From CAG-390 sp045531455 (GTDB lineage Bacteria > Bacillota > Clostridia > Oscillospirales > CAG-272): DNA of 64,000 bases. Positions 51,073 to 59,420 of the stretch are shown one piece after another. The notes below the pieces were generated by a model. The model made no database searches, was not told where the DNA came from, and was given only the letters and a program-made list of their open reading frames with translations. The stretch is taken from assembly GCA_045531455.1 (NCBI GenBank), contig JAZSEA010000011.1, positions 45,918 to 109,917 on the forward strand. Reading direction: 5' to 3'. The position numbers and the translations under genes are program-made. Position 1 is the stretch's first letter, and every line of letters starts with the position of its first letter.

Positions 51073-51798
51073 ATGTGCTCAATAATTATTACCCGTGCGA
51101 GGCTGATCTTCGCGCGCTTGCTTTTGAAATTCGGTTTCGGACAAGGGATCTATTACGTCAACGGCCCCGATACTTTGCCGCCCCCTCTTACCGCGGAAGA
51201 GGAAAACGACGCGATCGTAAAGCTTGAAGCCGATCCGGGAGACGATAAGATCCGCGGACTCCTGATCGAACGTAATCTTCGCCTCGTCGTCTACATAGCG
51301 AGGAAATTCGAGAGCACGGGCATAGGCATAGAGGATCTTGTCTCGATAGGAACAATGGGACTTATCAAGGCGATCGGCAGCTTCCGTTCGGATAAGGGCA
51401 TCAAGCTTGCAACCTACGCATCGCGTTGCATAGAAAACGAAATACTTATGTACATCCGCAAGCACAGCCAGACACGCTGTGAGGTCTCGCTTGACGAGCC
51501 TCTCAACGTCGATTGGGACGGCAACGAGCTTCTGCTCTCCGACGTCCTCGATACGGGCGAAGAAAGCGTATGCGAGGAGTTTGCCGCGCGAGAGGAGAGG
51601 ATGCTCGTCCGCCGCGCAGTAGCGGCTTTAGCTCCAAGGGAGCGACAGATCATCGAGCTCCGCTACGGGCTTACTGGTAAGCGTGAATTGACGCAAAAGG
51701 AGGTCGCTGACCTGCTCGGGATCTCGCAATCATACATATCAAGGCTTGAAAAACGCATAATTGAAGGCCTCAGACGTGAAATGTCGGGAAAAATATAA
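51073..51798 (+). CDS. sigE: Sporulation RNA polymerase sigma factor SigE precursor
   Basis: 241 residues. An N-terminal pro-sequence (about residues 1-27, with ARLLLKFGFGQGIYYV) precedes region 2 (NLRLVVYIARKFESTGIGIEDLVSIGTMGLIKAIGSF) and region 4 (RERQIIELRYGLTGKRELTQKEVADLLGISQSYISRLEKRI). It drives mother-cell gene expression once SpoIIGA removes the pro-sequence. ATG at 51073 follows AGGAGA. In B. subtilis sigG follows; here rpmE follows instead. Confidence 0.96.
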   Translation: MCSIIITRARLIFARLLLKFGFGQGIYYVNGPDTLPPPLTAEEENDAIVKLEADPGDDKIRGLLIERNLRLVVYIARKFESTGIGIEDLVSIGTMGLIKAIGSFRSDKGIKLATYASRCIENEILMYIRKHSQTRCEVSLDEPLNVDWDGNELLLSDVLDTGEESVCEEFAAREERMLVRRAVAALAPRERQIIELRYGLTGKRELTQKEVADLLGISQSYISRLEKRIIEGLRREMSGKI

Positions 51799-51826
51799 AT
51801 ATTTTTGAGAAAATTTCAAAAAGGTA

Positions 51827-51855
51827 TTGCAATTCTGATTAAAATGTGATATAAT
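51827..51855 (+). promoter_or_regulatory. Promoter of rpmE
   Basis: TTGCAA (51827-51832), 17-base spacer, TATAAT (51850-51855). A small hairpin GACGG-CAAAAT-CCGTC (51876-51891) lies in the 65-base leader, possibly a ribosomal protein leader. Confidence 0.78.
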
Positions 51856-51920
51856 TTTACGGTAATTGCAATACCGACGGCAAAATCCGTCAGAATAATG
51901 CTAAAAGTGAGGTGTTTATT

Positions 51921-52133
51921 GTGAAGCAGGGACTCCATCCCAAGTATGAAGAAGTTACCATCAAGTGCGCTTGCGGCGAGACCGTAACCACTCGTTCCAC
52001 CAACCCTAAGGGCGGCAACGAGATCAGAGTTGAAATTTGCTCGAAGTGCCATCCCTTCTTTACCGGCAAGCAGAAGTTTGTTGATGCCGGCGGACGTGTT
52101 GACAAGTTCAACAAGAGACTCCAGGGCAAATAA
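51921..52133 (+). CDS. rpmE: 50S ribosomal protein L31
   Basis: 70 residues. GLHPKYEEVTIKCACGETVTTRST and CSKCHPFFTGKQKFVDAGGRVDKFNKR identify bL31, with four cysteines (CACG and CSKC types), the zinc-binding form. GTG start at 51921 preceded by GAGGTG. Monocistronic, between its promoter and a terminator. Confidence 0.96.
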   Translation: MKQGLHPKYEEVTIKCACGETVTTRSTNPKGGNEIRVEICSKCHPFFTGKQKFVDAGGRVDKFNKRLQGK

Positions 52134-52140
52134 TTGTCAG

Positions 52141-52198
52141 AAAGTGTGGGCGAGAAGTGCGCGTGATGCGTATGCTTGCCCACTTTTTCTTTTATACT
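52141..52198 (+). terminator. Intrinsic terminator after rpmE
   Basis: AAAGTG-TG-GGC (from 52141) pairs with GCCCACTTT (near 52178-52187) around a 26-base loop, followed by TTTTCTTTT. Confidence 0.72.
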
Positions 52199-52219
52199 AT
52201 CCTCACGGAGGTGATTAAA

Positions 52220-53515
52220 TTGGAACTTAAGATCACAGATAAAATTATCGCGGGCAGAGCCGTACTTGTCGGAGTCGATTCCTTCGGTATGGCGGAGGGC
52301 GAATGCGAGATCTCGCTCGCCGAGCTTCGACGCCTTCTCGATACCGCAGGCGGTGAGACCGTCGCAACTCTCGTTCAGTCGCGCCAAAATCCCGACGTCC
52401 GTACCTATATCGGATCGGGAAAGCTGCTTGAGCTTGCCGAGCTTTGTAAGAACAATGAGGTCGATATTGCGGTATTCGACTGCGAGCTGACCCCGTCGCA
52501 GATCAGAAATATCGAGGACGAGCTTGACGGTGTCCGAGTGATCGACCGCTCGATGCTGATCCTTGATATCTTCGCGCTTCACGCCGCAACCGCAGAAGGT
52601 AAGCTTCAGGTCGAGCTCGCACAGCTGAAATACACCGCGCCGAGACTTATCGGTAAGGGCACACAGCTTTCAAGACTCGGAGGCGGAATCGGTACAAGAG
52701 GTCCCGGTGAGACCAAGCTCGAGTCTGATCGACGTCATATCAAACGCCGTGCCGCCGCTCTCGAGGCAGAGCTCCGAGAGCTTGAAACGCAGAGAAAGAC
52801 ACTCCGTTCCGCACGCGACAGAAGCGGCGTGCCGAAGGTAGCCATCGTCGGCTATACCAATGCGGGCAAGTCGACCCTTCTGAACGCGCTTACAGGTGCA
52901 GGCATCCTCGCAGAGGACAAGCTCTTTGCTACCCTCGACCCGACTACAAGAAAATTCTCGCTCCCTTCAGGCGAATCGGTGCTTCTGACCGATACGGTCG
53001 GATTCATCCGCCGTCTGCCTCACCATCTGATAAAGGCATTCCGCTCGACTCTCGATGAAGCCGCATGTGCAGACATTTTGATGATCATCGTCGACGCATC
53101 CGACCCCGAGCATCCCGCTCAGCTTGAGGTTACGGAAAATCTTCTCGCCGAGCTTGGCGCGGGCGGCAAACCCTGCCTTATCGTTTATAACAAATGCGAT
53201 CTCCCCGCGCGTGATGAGATCCCGCTTCCCGCAATGGAAAGTGCGGACGGGCAGAGAAGAACCGTGTTCATTTCCGCTCTTACAGGCAGAGGACTCGACA
53301 GACTCGGCGAACAGCTTGAATCTCTTGTAAACGCGGGCAAAAAGCGTGTTAAATTCATCATTCCCAATGCCGAAGCGGGCGCACTCAATACGCTTTATAA
53401 AAACGCAAGCGTCGAGGACGTCGATTACGGTATGGAAAATATCACCGTTATCGCAACCGTTGACGCCAAGATCCGCGGTATGCTCTCCGCCTACGACGGA
53501 GGTGAGGTTCATTGA
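52220..53515 (+). CDS. hflX: GTPase HflX
   Basis: 431 residues. An N-terminal nucleotide-binding domain (LVQSRQNPDVRTYIGSGKLLELAE) and coiled linker (QLSRLGGGIGTRGPGETKLESDRRHIKRR) precede the Era-like G domain with G1 GYTNAGKST, G3 DTVGFIRRLPHHL and G4 NKCD. It rescues or splits stalled ribosomes. TTG start at 52220 lies 6 bases after GGAGGTG. The stop overlaps the YigZ-family gene start (TTGA). Confidence 0.95.
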   Translation: MELKITDKIIAGRAVLVGVDSFGMAEGECEISLAELRRLLDTAGGETVATLVQSRQNPDVRTYIGSGKLLELAELCKNNEVDIAVFDCELTPSQIRNIEDELDGVRVIDRSMLILDIFALHAATAEGKLQVELAQLKYTAPRLIGKGTQLSRLGGGIGTRGPGETKLESDRRHIKRRAAALEAELRELETQRKTLRSARDRSGVPKVAIVGYTNAGKSTLLNALTGAGILAEDKLFATLDPTTRKFSLPSGESVLLTDTVGFIRRLPHHLIKAFRSTLDEAACADILMIIVDASDPEHPAQLEVTENLLAELGAGGKPCLIVYNKCDLPARDEIPLPAMESADGQRRTVFISALTGRGLDRLGEQLESLVNAGKKRVKFIIPNAEAGALNTLYKNASVEDVDYGMENITVIATVDAKIRGMLSAYDGGEVH

Positions 53516-54144
53516 ATACCTACACGACCCTTGCCAAGGAGGGCACGGCAACACTCGTTGAGAAGCGTTCGGAATTTATTGGATACGCAAAACCCGTGAA
53601 CACCGAGGACGAAGCCGCAGCATTCGTAATGAGCATCAAGAAAAAGCACGCCGATGCACGTCATAACGTCTTTGCATACGTCCTCAGAGGCGGCGCGCTG
53701 AAAAGATATTCTGATGACGGCGAGCCGCAGGGAAGTGCGGGAATGCCCGTGCTTGACGTCCTTTGCAAAAACGGACTCGACGGCGCCGCTGTCGTCGTAA
53801 CTCGATATTTCGGCGGTATCCTTCTCGGAACGGGCGGACTTGTCAGAGCATATTCCTCTGCCGCAAGCGCAGCGGTCGCCGATGCGGGGATAATCACGCT
53901 CGAAGAGGTAGTTATACTTAAAATGAAGTGCAGCTACAACGACCACGCCCGCGTGCAGAACGAATTTGCGCGCTACGGTATCGAGATCGAGGACAGTGAG
54001 TTCGCATCCGACGTCACATTGACTATGACCGCACCTACGGCAACCGTTGAGAATTTTAAGGTAAGAATGAGAGATCTTACCGGCGGACGCTCGATTCCCG
54101 AGGAGATCGGTCGCAAGCTTGCCCCGCCGAGGAAGGTTTTATAA
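53512..54144 (+). CDS. yigZ: YigZ/IMPACT-family protein
   Basis: 210 residues. KRSEFIGYAKPVNTEDEAAAFV, HNVFAYVLRGGALKRYSDDGEPQGSAGMPVL and VVVTRYFGGILLGTGGLVRAY are the UPF0029 core. DUF1949-like ferredoxin fold in the C-terminal part. The function in bacteria is unclear; the eukaryotic relative IMPACT regulates Gcn2. TTG start overlaps the hflX stop, with GGAGGTG just upstream. Confidence 0.93.
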   Translation: MNTYTTLAKEGTATLVEKRSEFIGYAKPVNTEDEAAAFVMSIKKKHADARHNVFAYVLRGGALKRYSDDGEPQGSAGMPVLDVLCKNGLDGAAVVVTRYFGGILLGTGGLVRAYSSAASAAVADAGIITLEEVVILKMKCSYNDHARVQNEFARYGIEIEDSEFASDVTLTMTAPTATVENFKVRMRDLTGGRSIPEEIGRKLAPPRKVL

Positions 54145-54200
54145 GCCTTTCCATTAAAAAATCGAAAAATCGCAAAAAAGTCTTTGTAAAAAAGAGTTTT

Positions 54201-54229
54201 TTGCTATTTTTCTGCGTATATTGTATTAT
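54201..54229 (+). promoter_or_regulatory. Promoter of dnaG-rpoD
   Basis: TTGCTA (54201-54206), 17-base spacer, TATTAT (54224-54229), 31 bases before the GTG of dnaG. Confidence 0.7.
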
Positions 54230-54260
54230 AGAGGTGAAATTCGCAGGAAGGAGTGAGCAC

Positions 54261-56054
54261 GTGAAGATACCGAGAGAAGTCGTTGAAGAAATAATCAGAC
54301 GAAACGATATCACGCAGGTCGTTGGCACCTACGTCACGCTCAAGCCCGCAGGCTCGAATATGGTCGGACTCTGTCCCTTCCATAGCGAAAACTCACCCTC
54401 CTTCACCGTCTTCGGATCGGACGATCATTTTTATTGCTTCGGATGCGGAACGGGCGGCGACGTTATCACGTTTATTATGAAGATGGAAAACGTCGATTAT
54501 CCGACAGCCCTCGAGATGCTTGCAAAACGCGCGGGCATCGAGATACCGCAGACTGCGGACGACCGTTATGCCGACCGCGGCGTTAAGAGAGAACGCGTCC
54601 TCAAGATGAACGAAGCGGCGGCAAGATTCTTCAGACATTGTCTGACCAAAGAACCCTGCGGCGAAGAAGCGAGACAGTATTTCAAAAAGCGCGGACTTTC
54701 GGAAGGAATCTCAAAGCAATTCTATCTCGGATACGCGCCGAACGATTTCGGCAAGCTTACGAGTTATCTCAAAAACCTCGGATATACCGAGGAGGAGATG
54801 ATCGCGGGCTTCCTATGCGGCAAGAGCCAGAAGACGGGAAGAGCATACGACTATTTCCGCAACCGCGTCATATTCCCGATAGTCGACACGTCGCGCAATA
54901 TCGTCGCTTTCGGCGGCCGCGTAATGGACGATAGCAAGCCGAAATACCTCAACTCATCCGATACACCAGCGTTCAAAAAGAGCAAGAACCTTTTTGCACT
55001 CAATTATGCAAAAGGATTTTGCGCCGATCAGCTCATCCTCTGCGAGGGCTATATGGACGTTATCGCACTCCATCAGGCGGGCTTTCCGAATGCGGTTGCG
55101 ACACTTGGAACGGCTATCACCGAGGAGCACGCGCGGATCATTTCGAGATACACCAAAAAGGTCATCATATCATACGACTCGGATGAAGCGGGACAAAAAG
55201 CGGCTAACAAGGCAATGCTCCTGCTCGGTAAGGTCGGAGTCGAGGTCAGAGTCCTCAAGATGCAGGGCGCTAAGGACCCCGATGAATTTATCAAGAAAAA
55301 AGGCGCGGACGCATTCCGCGCGCTTCTGAACGAAAGCCGCACGGGCTTTGAGTACAAGCTTGAAGCGGTCACGGGAAAATACGATATCTCTCTTGTCGAG
55401 AACAAACGCCGAGCAGCCGACGAGCTTGCTTCGATAATCTCTGATTATCATTCAACCGTCGAGCGCGAGCTTTATTCAAAGCGCGCGGGCGAGGTCCTCG
55501 GTATATCGGCGGACGCGATCAGGACTGATGCCGAGCGTATCCGCAAGAAAAAGATACGCGAGCTCAACAATGATCAGAACCGCGAGGCTCACGCCTCATT
55601 GCGTCAGTATTCAAATAAAGTCAACCCGGACGCCGCAAAGAATCTCCGCGCATCCTATGCGGAGGAAACTCTCCTCGGGCTTATGATGATCTATCCCGAG
55701 TACCGGGAGGGAATACTTCGCGGAGATTATGAACTCACCTCGGACGATTTCTTTACCGCATTCGGTAAAAGAGCCTTCGACGCGATCATGGATCTCGAGC
55801 AAAACGGCGGATTCATCTATTCGCTCCTCGGTGAGTCATTCAACCCCGACGAAATGTCTGCACTCGAGGATATGCAGCTCCGCAGACGAAGTCTGGCAGA
55901 AAACGGCCCCGAGGTATTCAAAACCTCGGCGGAGGTGCTGAAAAGTGAGATGAAAAAGCAGACCGCGGAACAATCGGGCGGTCAGTCCCTTGAGGACAAG
56001 CTTGCCGAAAAACGTCGCCGTCTCGAGGAAGTGCGCAAGAAGCGCGGAGAATAA
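54261..56054 (+). CDS. dnaG: DNA primase DnaG
   Basis: 597 residues. The N-terminal zinc motif has Cys38, His41, Cys59 and Cys62 (CPFH...CFGCG). The RNA polymerase domain (FRNRVIFPIVDTSRNIVAFGGRVMDDSKPKYLNS) and Toprim (EGYMDVIALHQAGFPNAVATLGTA and YDSDEAGQKAA) follow, then a helicase-binding C-terminal domain. It lays RNA primers at the fork. GTG start at 54261 follows AAGGAGTGA. It is the usual dnaG-rpoD pair. Confidence 0.97.
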   Translation: MKIPREVVEEIIRRNDITQVVGTYVTLKPAGSNMVGLCPFHSENSPSFTVFGSDDHFYCFGCGTGGDVITFIMKMENVDYPTALEMLAKRAGIEIPQTADDRYADRGVKRERVLKMNEAAARFFRHCLTKEPCGEEARQYFKKRGLSEGISKQFYLGYAPNDFGKLTSYLKNLGYTEEEMIAGFLCGKSQKTGRAYDYFRNRVIFPIVDTSRNIVAFGGRVMDDSKPKYLNSSDTPAFKKSKNLFALNYAKGFCADQLILCEGYMDVIALHQAGFPNAVATLGTAITEEHARIISRYTKKVIISYDSDEAGQKAANKAMLLLGKVGVEVRVLKMQGAKDPDEFIKKKGADAFRALLNESRTGFEYKLEAVTGKYDISLVENKRRAADELASIISDYHSTVERELYSKRAGEVLGISADAIRTDAERIRKKKIRELNNDQNREAHASLRQYSNKVNPDAAKNLRASYAEETLLGLMMIYPEYREGILRGDYELTSDDFFTAFGKRAFDAIMDLEQNGGFIYSLLGESFNPDEMSALEDMQLRRRSLAENGPEVFKTSAEVLKSEMKKQTAEQSGGQSLEDKLAEKRRRLEEVRKKRGE

Positions 56055-56103
56055 CAAGGAAATTCAAATTGTGTATATAAATATACATAGGAAAGGATAA
56101 AAC

Positions 56104-57204
56104 ATGATTCAAAGTGATAAGAAAATGGACGTAAGCGATTTTATGGACACTTCCGATTCGGGCAATATCGACTATAAGGACGTGCTCGATGAAATGAATG
56201 ATGTCGATAAGATCGACGAGATCTTCGATGACGACACCGATACCGATCTTCTCCTTGCAGACGAAATGCCCGCTGGCGAGATGGATAAGATCGAGAACGA
56301 GGTCGAGCAGTTCGCAGACAGCGAGGCTATGGAGCGTATGCTCGAGCAAGAGGGTCTTGCGATCGATGACCCCGTCCGTATGTACCTCAAGGAGATCGGA
56401 CGCGTTGAGCTTCTTTCTCAGCAGGAGGAGCTTGAGCTTGCCGCTACAATGTACGACGAGTCTCTTCCCGATGACGTGAGAAAGAGAGCAAAGGACAAGC
56501 TCGTTGAGGCAAACCTCCGTCTTGTTGTCAGCATTGCAAAGAGATACGTAGGAAAGGGAATGTTCTTCCTCGACCTTATTCAGGAGGGCAACCTCGGCCT
56601 TATCAAGGCTGTCGATAAGTTCGATTACGAGAAGGGCTATAAGTTCTCGACCTACGCAACCTGCTGGATCCGTCAGGCTATCAACCGTGCTATCGCAGAT
56701 CAGGCAAGAACCATCCGTATCCCCGTTCATATGGTCGAGACTATCCATAAGGTCTCCCGCTATCAGCGTCAGCTCCTTCAGGAGTACGGCCGTGAGCCTA
56801 CCGCAGACGAGCTCGGCGAGAAGATGGGTATGAGCTCGGATAAGGTCCGCGAGATCCTAAAGATCGCGCAGGAGCCCGTATCCCTCGAGACTCCTATCGG
56901 TGAGGAAGAGGACAGCCATCTCGGCGACTTCATCCCCGATGACGAGACTCCCACCCCCGCGGACGCCGCATCAGCAACAATGCGCCGCGAGGTGATCGAA
57001 AGACAGCTCCGCACCCTCACCCCCAGAGAAGAGCACGTTATCAAGCTCCGCTTCGGACTTTATGACGGAAGATGCCGTACTCTCGAGGAAGTAGGTAAGG
57101 AATTCAGAATTACACGTGAAAGAATCAGACAGATCGAGGCAAAGGCGCTCAGAAAGCTCCGTCATCCCAGCCGCGCACGTCATCTCCGCGGATTTATTGA
57201 ATAA
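56104..57204 (+). CDS. rpoD: Primary sigma factor SigA (RpoD)
   Basis: 366 residues. An acidic N-terminal region (about 1-80, much Asp/Glu) is followed by region 1.2 (DPVRMYLKEIGRVELLSQQEELELAATM), region 2 (VEANLRLVVSIAKRYVGKGMFFLDLIQEGNLGLIKAVDKFDYEKGYKFSTYATCWIRQAINRAI), region 3 and region 4 (RFGLYDGRCRTLEEVGKEFRITRERIRQIEAKALRKLRHPSR). It directs transcription of housekeeping genes. AAAGGA upstream; it follows dnaG by 49 bases. Length is normal for clostridia. Confidence 0.98.
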   Translation: MIQSDKKMDVSDFMDTSDSGNIDYKDVLDEMNDVDKIDEIFDDDTDTDLLLADEMPAGEMDKIENEVEQFADSEAMERMLEQEGLAIDDPVRMYLKEIGRVELLSQQEELELAATMYDESLPDDVRKRAKDKLVEANLRLVVSIAKRYVGKGMFFLDLIQEGNLGLIKAVDKFDYEKGYKFSTYATCWIRQAINRAIADQARTIRIPVHMVETIHKVSRYQRQLLQEYGREPTADELGEKMGMSSDKVREILKIAQEPVSLETPIGEEEDSHLGDFIPDDETPTPADAASATMRREVIERQLRTLTPREEHVIKLRFGLYDGRCRTLEEVGKEFRITRERIRQIEAKALRKLRHPSRARHLRGFIE

Positions 57205-57495
57205 TTTTTGTACGAACTGTACTTTTTGAGTAGTTTTGGCGTTATGCAATAGTAACAAATTATTGCTCGAAATATCGTTAAAACGCACAAAATCTTTGTA
57301 ATTTGTGTTGAACCAAACACTCCCGTATTTGTATAAATTGCAATATAAAAACGGGCGAAGATGACCATTCTCGGAATAGTTAGTCAATCGTTCAAAAATT
57401 TGACTTGACTTTTCTCCGCATTTGTAGTAAAATATATAATAACATTATCTGCGTGTATGCGCGTGAATACCCATTTTCCAAGGAGGAAAACTTAA
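57205..57495. other. AT-rich intergenic region between rpoD and the lipoprotein gene
   Basis: No open frame of substance. A TTGACT is repeated at 57410-57415 and 57415-57420 and TATAAT at 57435-57440, but neither has a 17-base spacing (19 and 14). I see weak hairpins CACAAA / TTTGTG (57284-57305) and CCCGT / ACGGG (57323-57356), and no strong terminator after rpoD. Confidence 0.5.
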
Positions 57496-59367
57496 ATGAA
57501 CAAAAGGACAATCAGTCTGATTCTTGCATTCCTTATGCTCTCGAGCCTGCTCTTCACAGGATGCTCTTCGTTGTTTGGTGACCCTGAAGAGACCAACAAT
57601 ACGGGCACGATCGTAGATGAGGCTTCCAACTCCGCTATGACGCTTTCGATGTACGTCGTAAGTGCAGAGCCTGTTTCCGAAAAGACCGCTCAGCTTGTCG
57701 AGGATGCTTTCAATAAGATCACCAAGGTTAACTTCAAAACACAGGTTAAGCTCCACTTCGAAACCTACGACAAGTATTTCGAAATGATCGAAAATGTTGT
57801 TGAATCCAATCATCAGCTTGCTCTTCTTGAGGAAGAGGCTGCAAAGGCTCTCAAGCAGGCAAGAAAGAACGCTAAGGCAGAGGGTATCGTAACCGACGAC
57901 GCTTGGTTCGATGCATTCTACGCAGCAAATCCCCAGTACGAGCAGTTCCGCGAGACCGAGGAGCTCACGGGTGAAGACACCACCGCTGAGGAGACCGAGC
58001 TTGTTACCATCGAGGGTATCGATAACAGCTACACTCTCAGCCAGGTCAAGTATCCCGAGGAGAAGCCTTCTCAGATCGACATTCTCTGGATCGACAGCTA
58101 TGAGAGATACTGCGAGTATATCGAAAGAGAAATGATCCAGCGTCTTGACCAGGAGCTTTCGGGTTCCTCAAAGAAGCTTAACGAGTACGTCAACGGCCAG
58201 CTCTTTACTTGGGCTAAGTGGTGCACCAGCGGTACATACGGTATCCCGAATAACGTCGTTATCGGCGAGTACACCTACCTCCTTGTTAATAAGGAGCTTG
58301 CCAAAAAGTACAGCTACAACCCCGAGGAGCTCAATTCTCTTACCAAGTGCGCGGACTTCCTCGCAGACGTTAAGAACTACGAGCCCGGCGTTGCACCCAT
58401 TCTCGGCGATATCTACACGACCAATATGTACTATTGGGATATCGATACCACAACCGGTGCTATCAATTCTTCCAAATTTAATGTTCTCGGTTCCACGACC
58501 GTCGGTCGTACCCACGATCCCGAGAATGATATGAACGTTACACTTCAGTGCAACAACGTTTTCAAGAACGCAGATTTTACCGAACAGCTCATAACCATTC
58601 AGAAGTATAAGGATCTCGATTACGTAGTTGCCGAGGGTGCTGCTGATCAGAAGTACGCAGTTCGTATGATCAAGGGTCCTGCTTCTCTCGAGAAGATCTA
58701 CGGCGAGGAGTATGAGCTCAACGTTCTTGAGTACCCCCGTGCAGGCTACGAGGACATCTTCACCAATATGTTCGCGGTTTCCGAGTACTCCAGAAGTCTT
58801 AGCCGCAGTATGCAGATCATTACCTATCTTAACACCAACAGCGACCTCCGCAACGTTCTTCAGTACGGTGTAGAGGGTGTTCACTACAAGATCGATGATG
58901 AGACCGGCAAGCTCGTTCGTCTCAACAGAGATTACATTATGAACCTCGAATCCACCGGTAACGTATTTATGGCATATCCCGAGGAGGATATGGACGTTGA
59001 CGCTTGGGAATGGGGCAAGAAGCAGAACCTCGAGGTTAAGCCTTATCTGAGCCTCGGATTTGACTTCAAGAACCGCGTTGCAGTTCCCGAAGGCGAGAGC
59101 GAAGAGGGTTACACTCTTATCAATGCTGCAAATATCAAGAAGATCCAAGAAGTTTCCGCTGATGTCGAGAAGCAGATCCAGAATTGCGCAAACCTCGAAG
59201 AGCTTGAAGCGCTTATCGCTAAGTGGGCGAGCCTTGAGGACTCCGTACCTGTAATGAAGACAGAAAAGTCTCCTGCGGAAGCAAAGGAAGGCGAAGCTCC
59301 CGGATTCTTCTACTACTATTCTCAGTGGATCCAGGAAACCGGACTCTACGTTCCTAAGGATGATTAA
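57496..59367 (+). CDS. Large solute-binding-like lipoprotein
   Basis: 623 residues with a type II signal peptide (lipobox LFTGC, Cys23). A linker rich in Glu, Thr and Ala follows. Residues about 95-175 contain charged repeats (LLEEEAAKALKQARKNAKAEG) inserted in an otherwise solute-binding-like fold; VVIGEYTYLLVNKELAKKY, FLADVKNYEPGVAPILGDIY and the C-terminal part are typical of family 1 binding proteins. Substrate unknown and no permease beside it. RBS AAGGAGG. Ends at a strong bidirectional terminator. Confidence 0.75.
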   Translation: MNKRTISLILAFLMLSSLLFTGCSSLFGDPEETNNTGTIVDEASNSAMTLSMYVVSAEPVSEKTAQLVEDAFNKITKVNFKTQVKLHFETYDKYFEMIENVVESNHQLALLEEEAAKALKQARKNAKAEGIVTDDAWFDAFYAANPQYEQFRETEELTGEDTTAEETELVTIEGIDNSYTLSQVKYPEEKPSQIDILWIDSYERYCEYIEREMIQRLDQELSGSSKKLNEYVNGQLFTWAKWCTSGTYGIPNNVVIGEYTYLLVNKELAKKYSYNPEELNSLTKCADFLADVKNYEPGVAPILGDIYTTNMYYWDIDTTTGAINSSKFNVLGSTTVGRTHDPENDMNVTLQCNNVFKNADFTEQLITIQKYKDLDYVVAEGAADQKYAVRMIKGPASLEKIYGEEYELNVLEYPRAGYEDIFTNMFAVSEYSRSLSRSMQIITYLNTNSDLRNVLQYGVEGVHYKIDDETGKLVRLNRDYIMNLESTGNVFMAYPEEDMDVDAWEWGKKQNLEVKPYLSLGFDFKNRVAVPEGESEEGYTLINAANIKKIQEVSADVEKQIQNCANLEELEALIAKWASLEDSVPVMKTEKSPAEAKEGEAPGFFYYYSQWIQETGLYVPKDD

Positions 59368-59380
59368 TTGATCCGAAAAT

Positions 59381-59414
59381 AAAAATCACACCGCTTTGAG
59401 CGGTGTGATTTTTT
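59381..59414. terminator. Bidirectional intrinsic terminator
   Basis: AAAAATCACACCGC (59381-59394) pairs with GCGGTGTGATTTTT (59400-59413) over a 5-base loop, between convergent genes. Confidence 0.9.
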
Positions 59415-59420
59415 ATTTGA

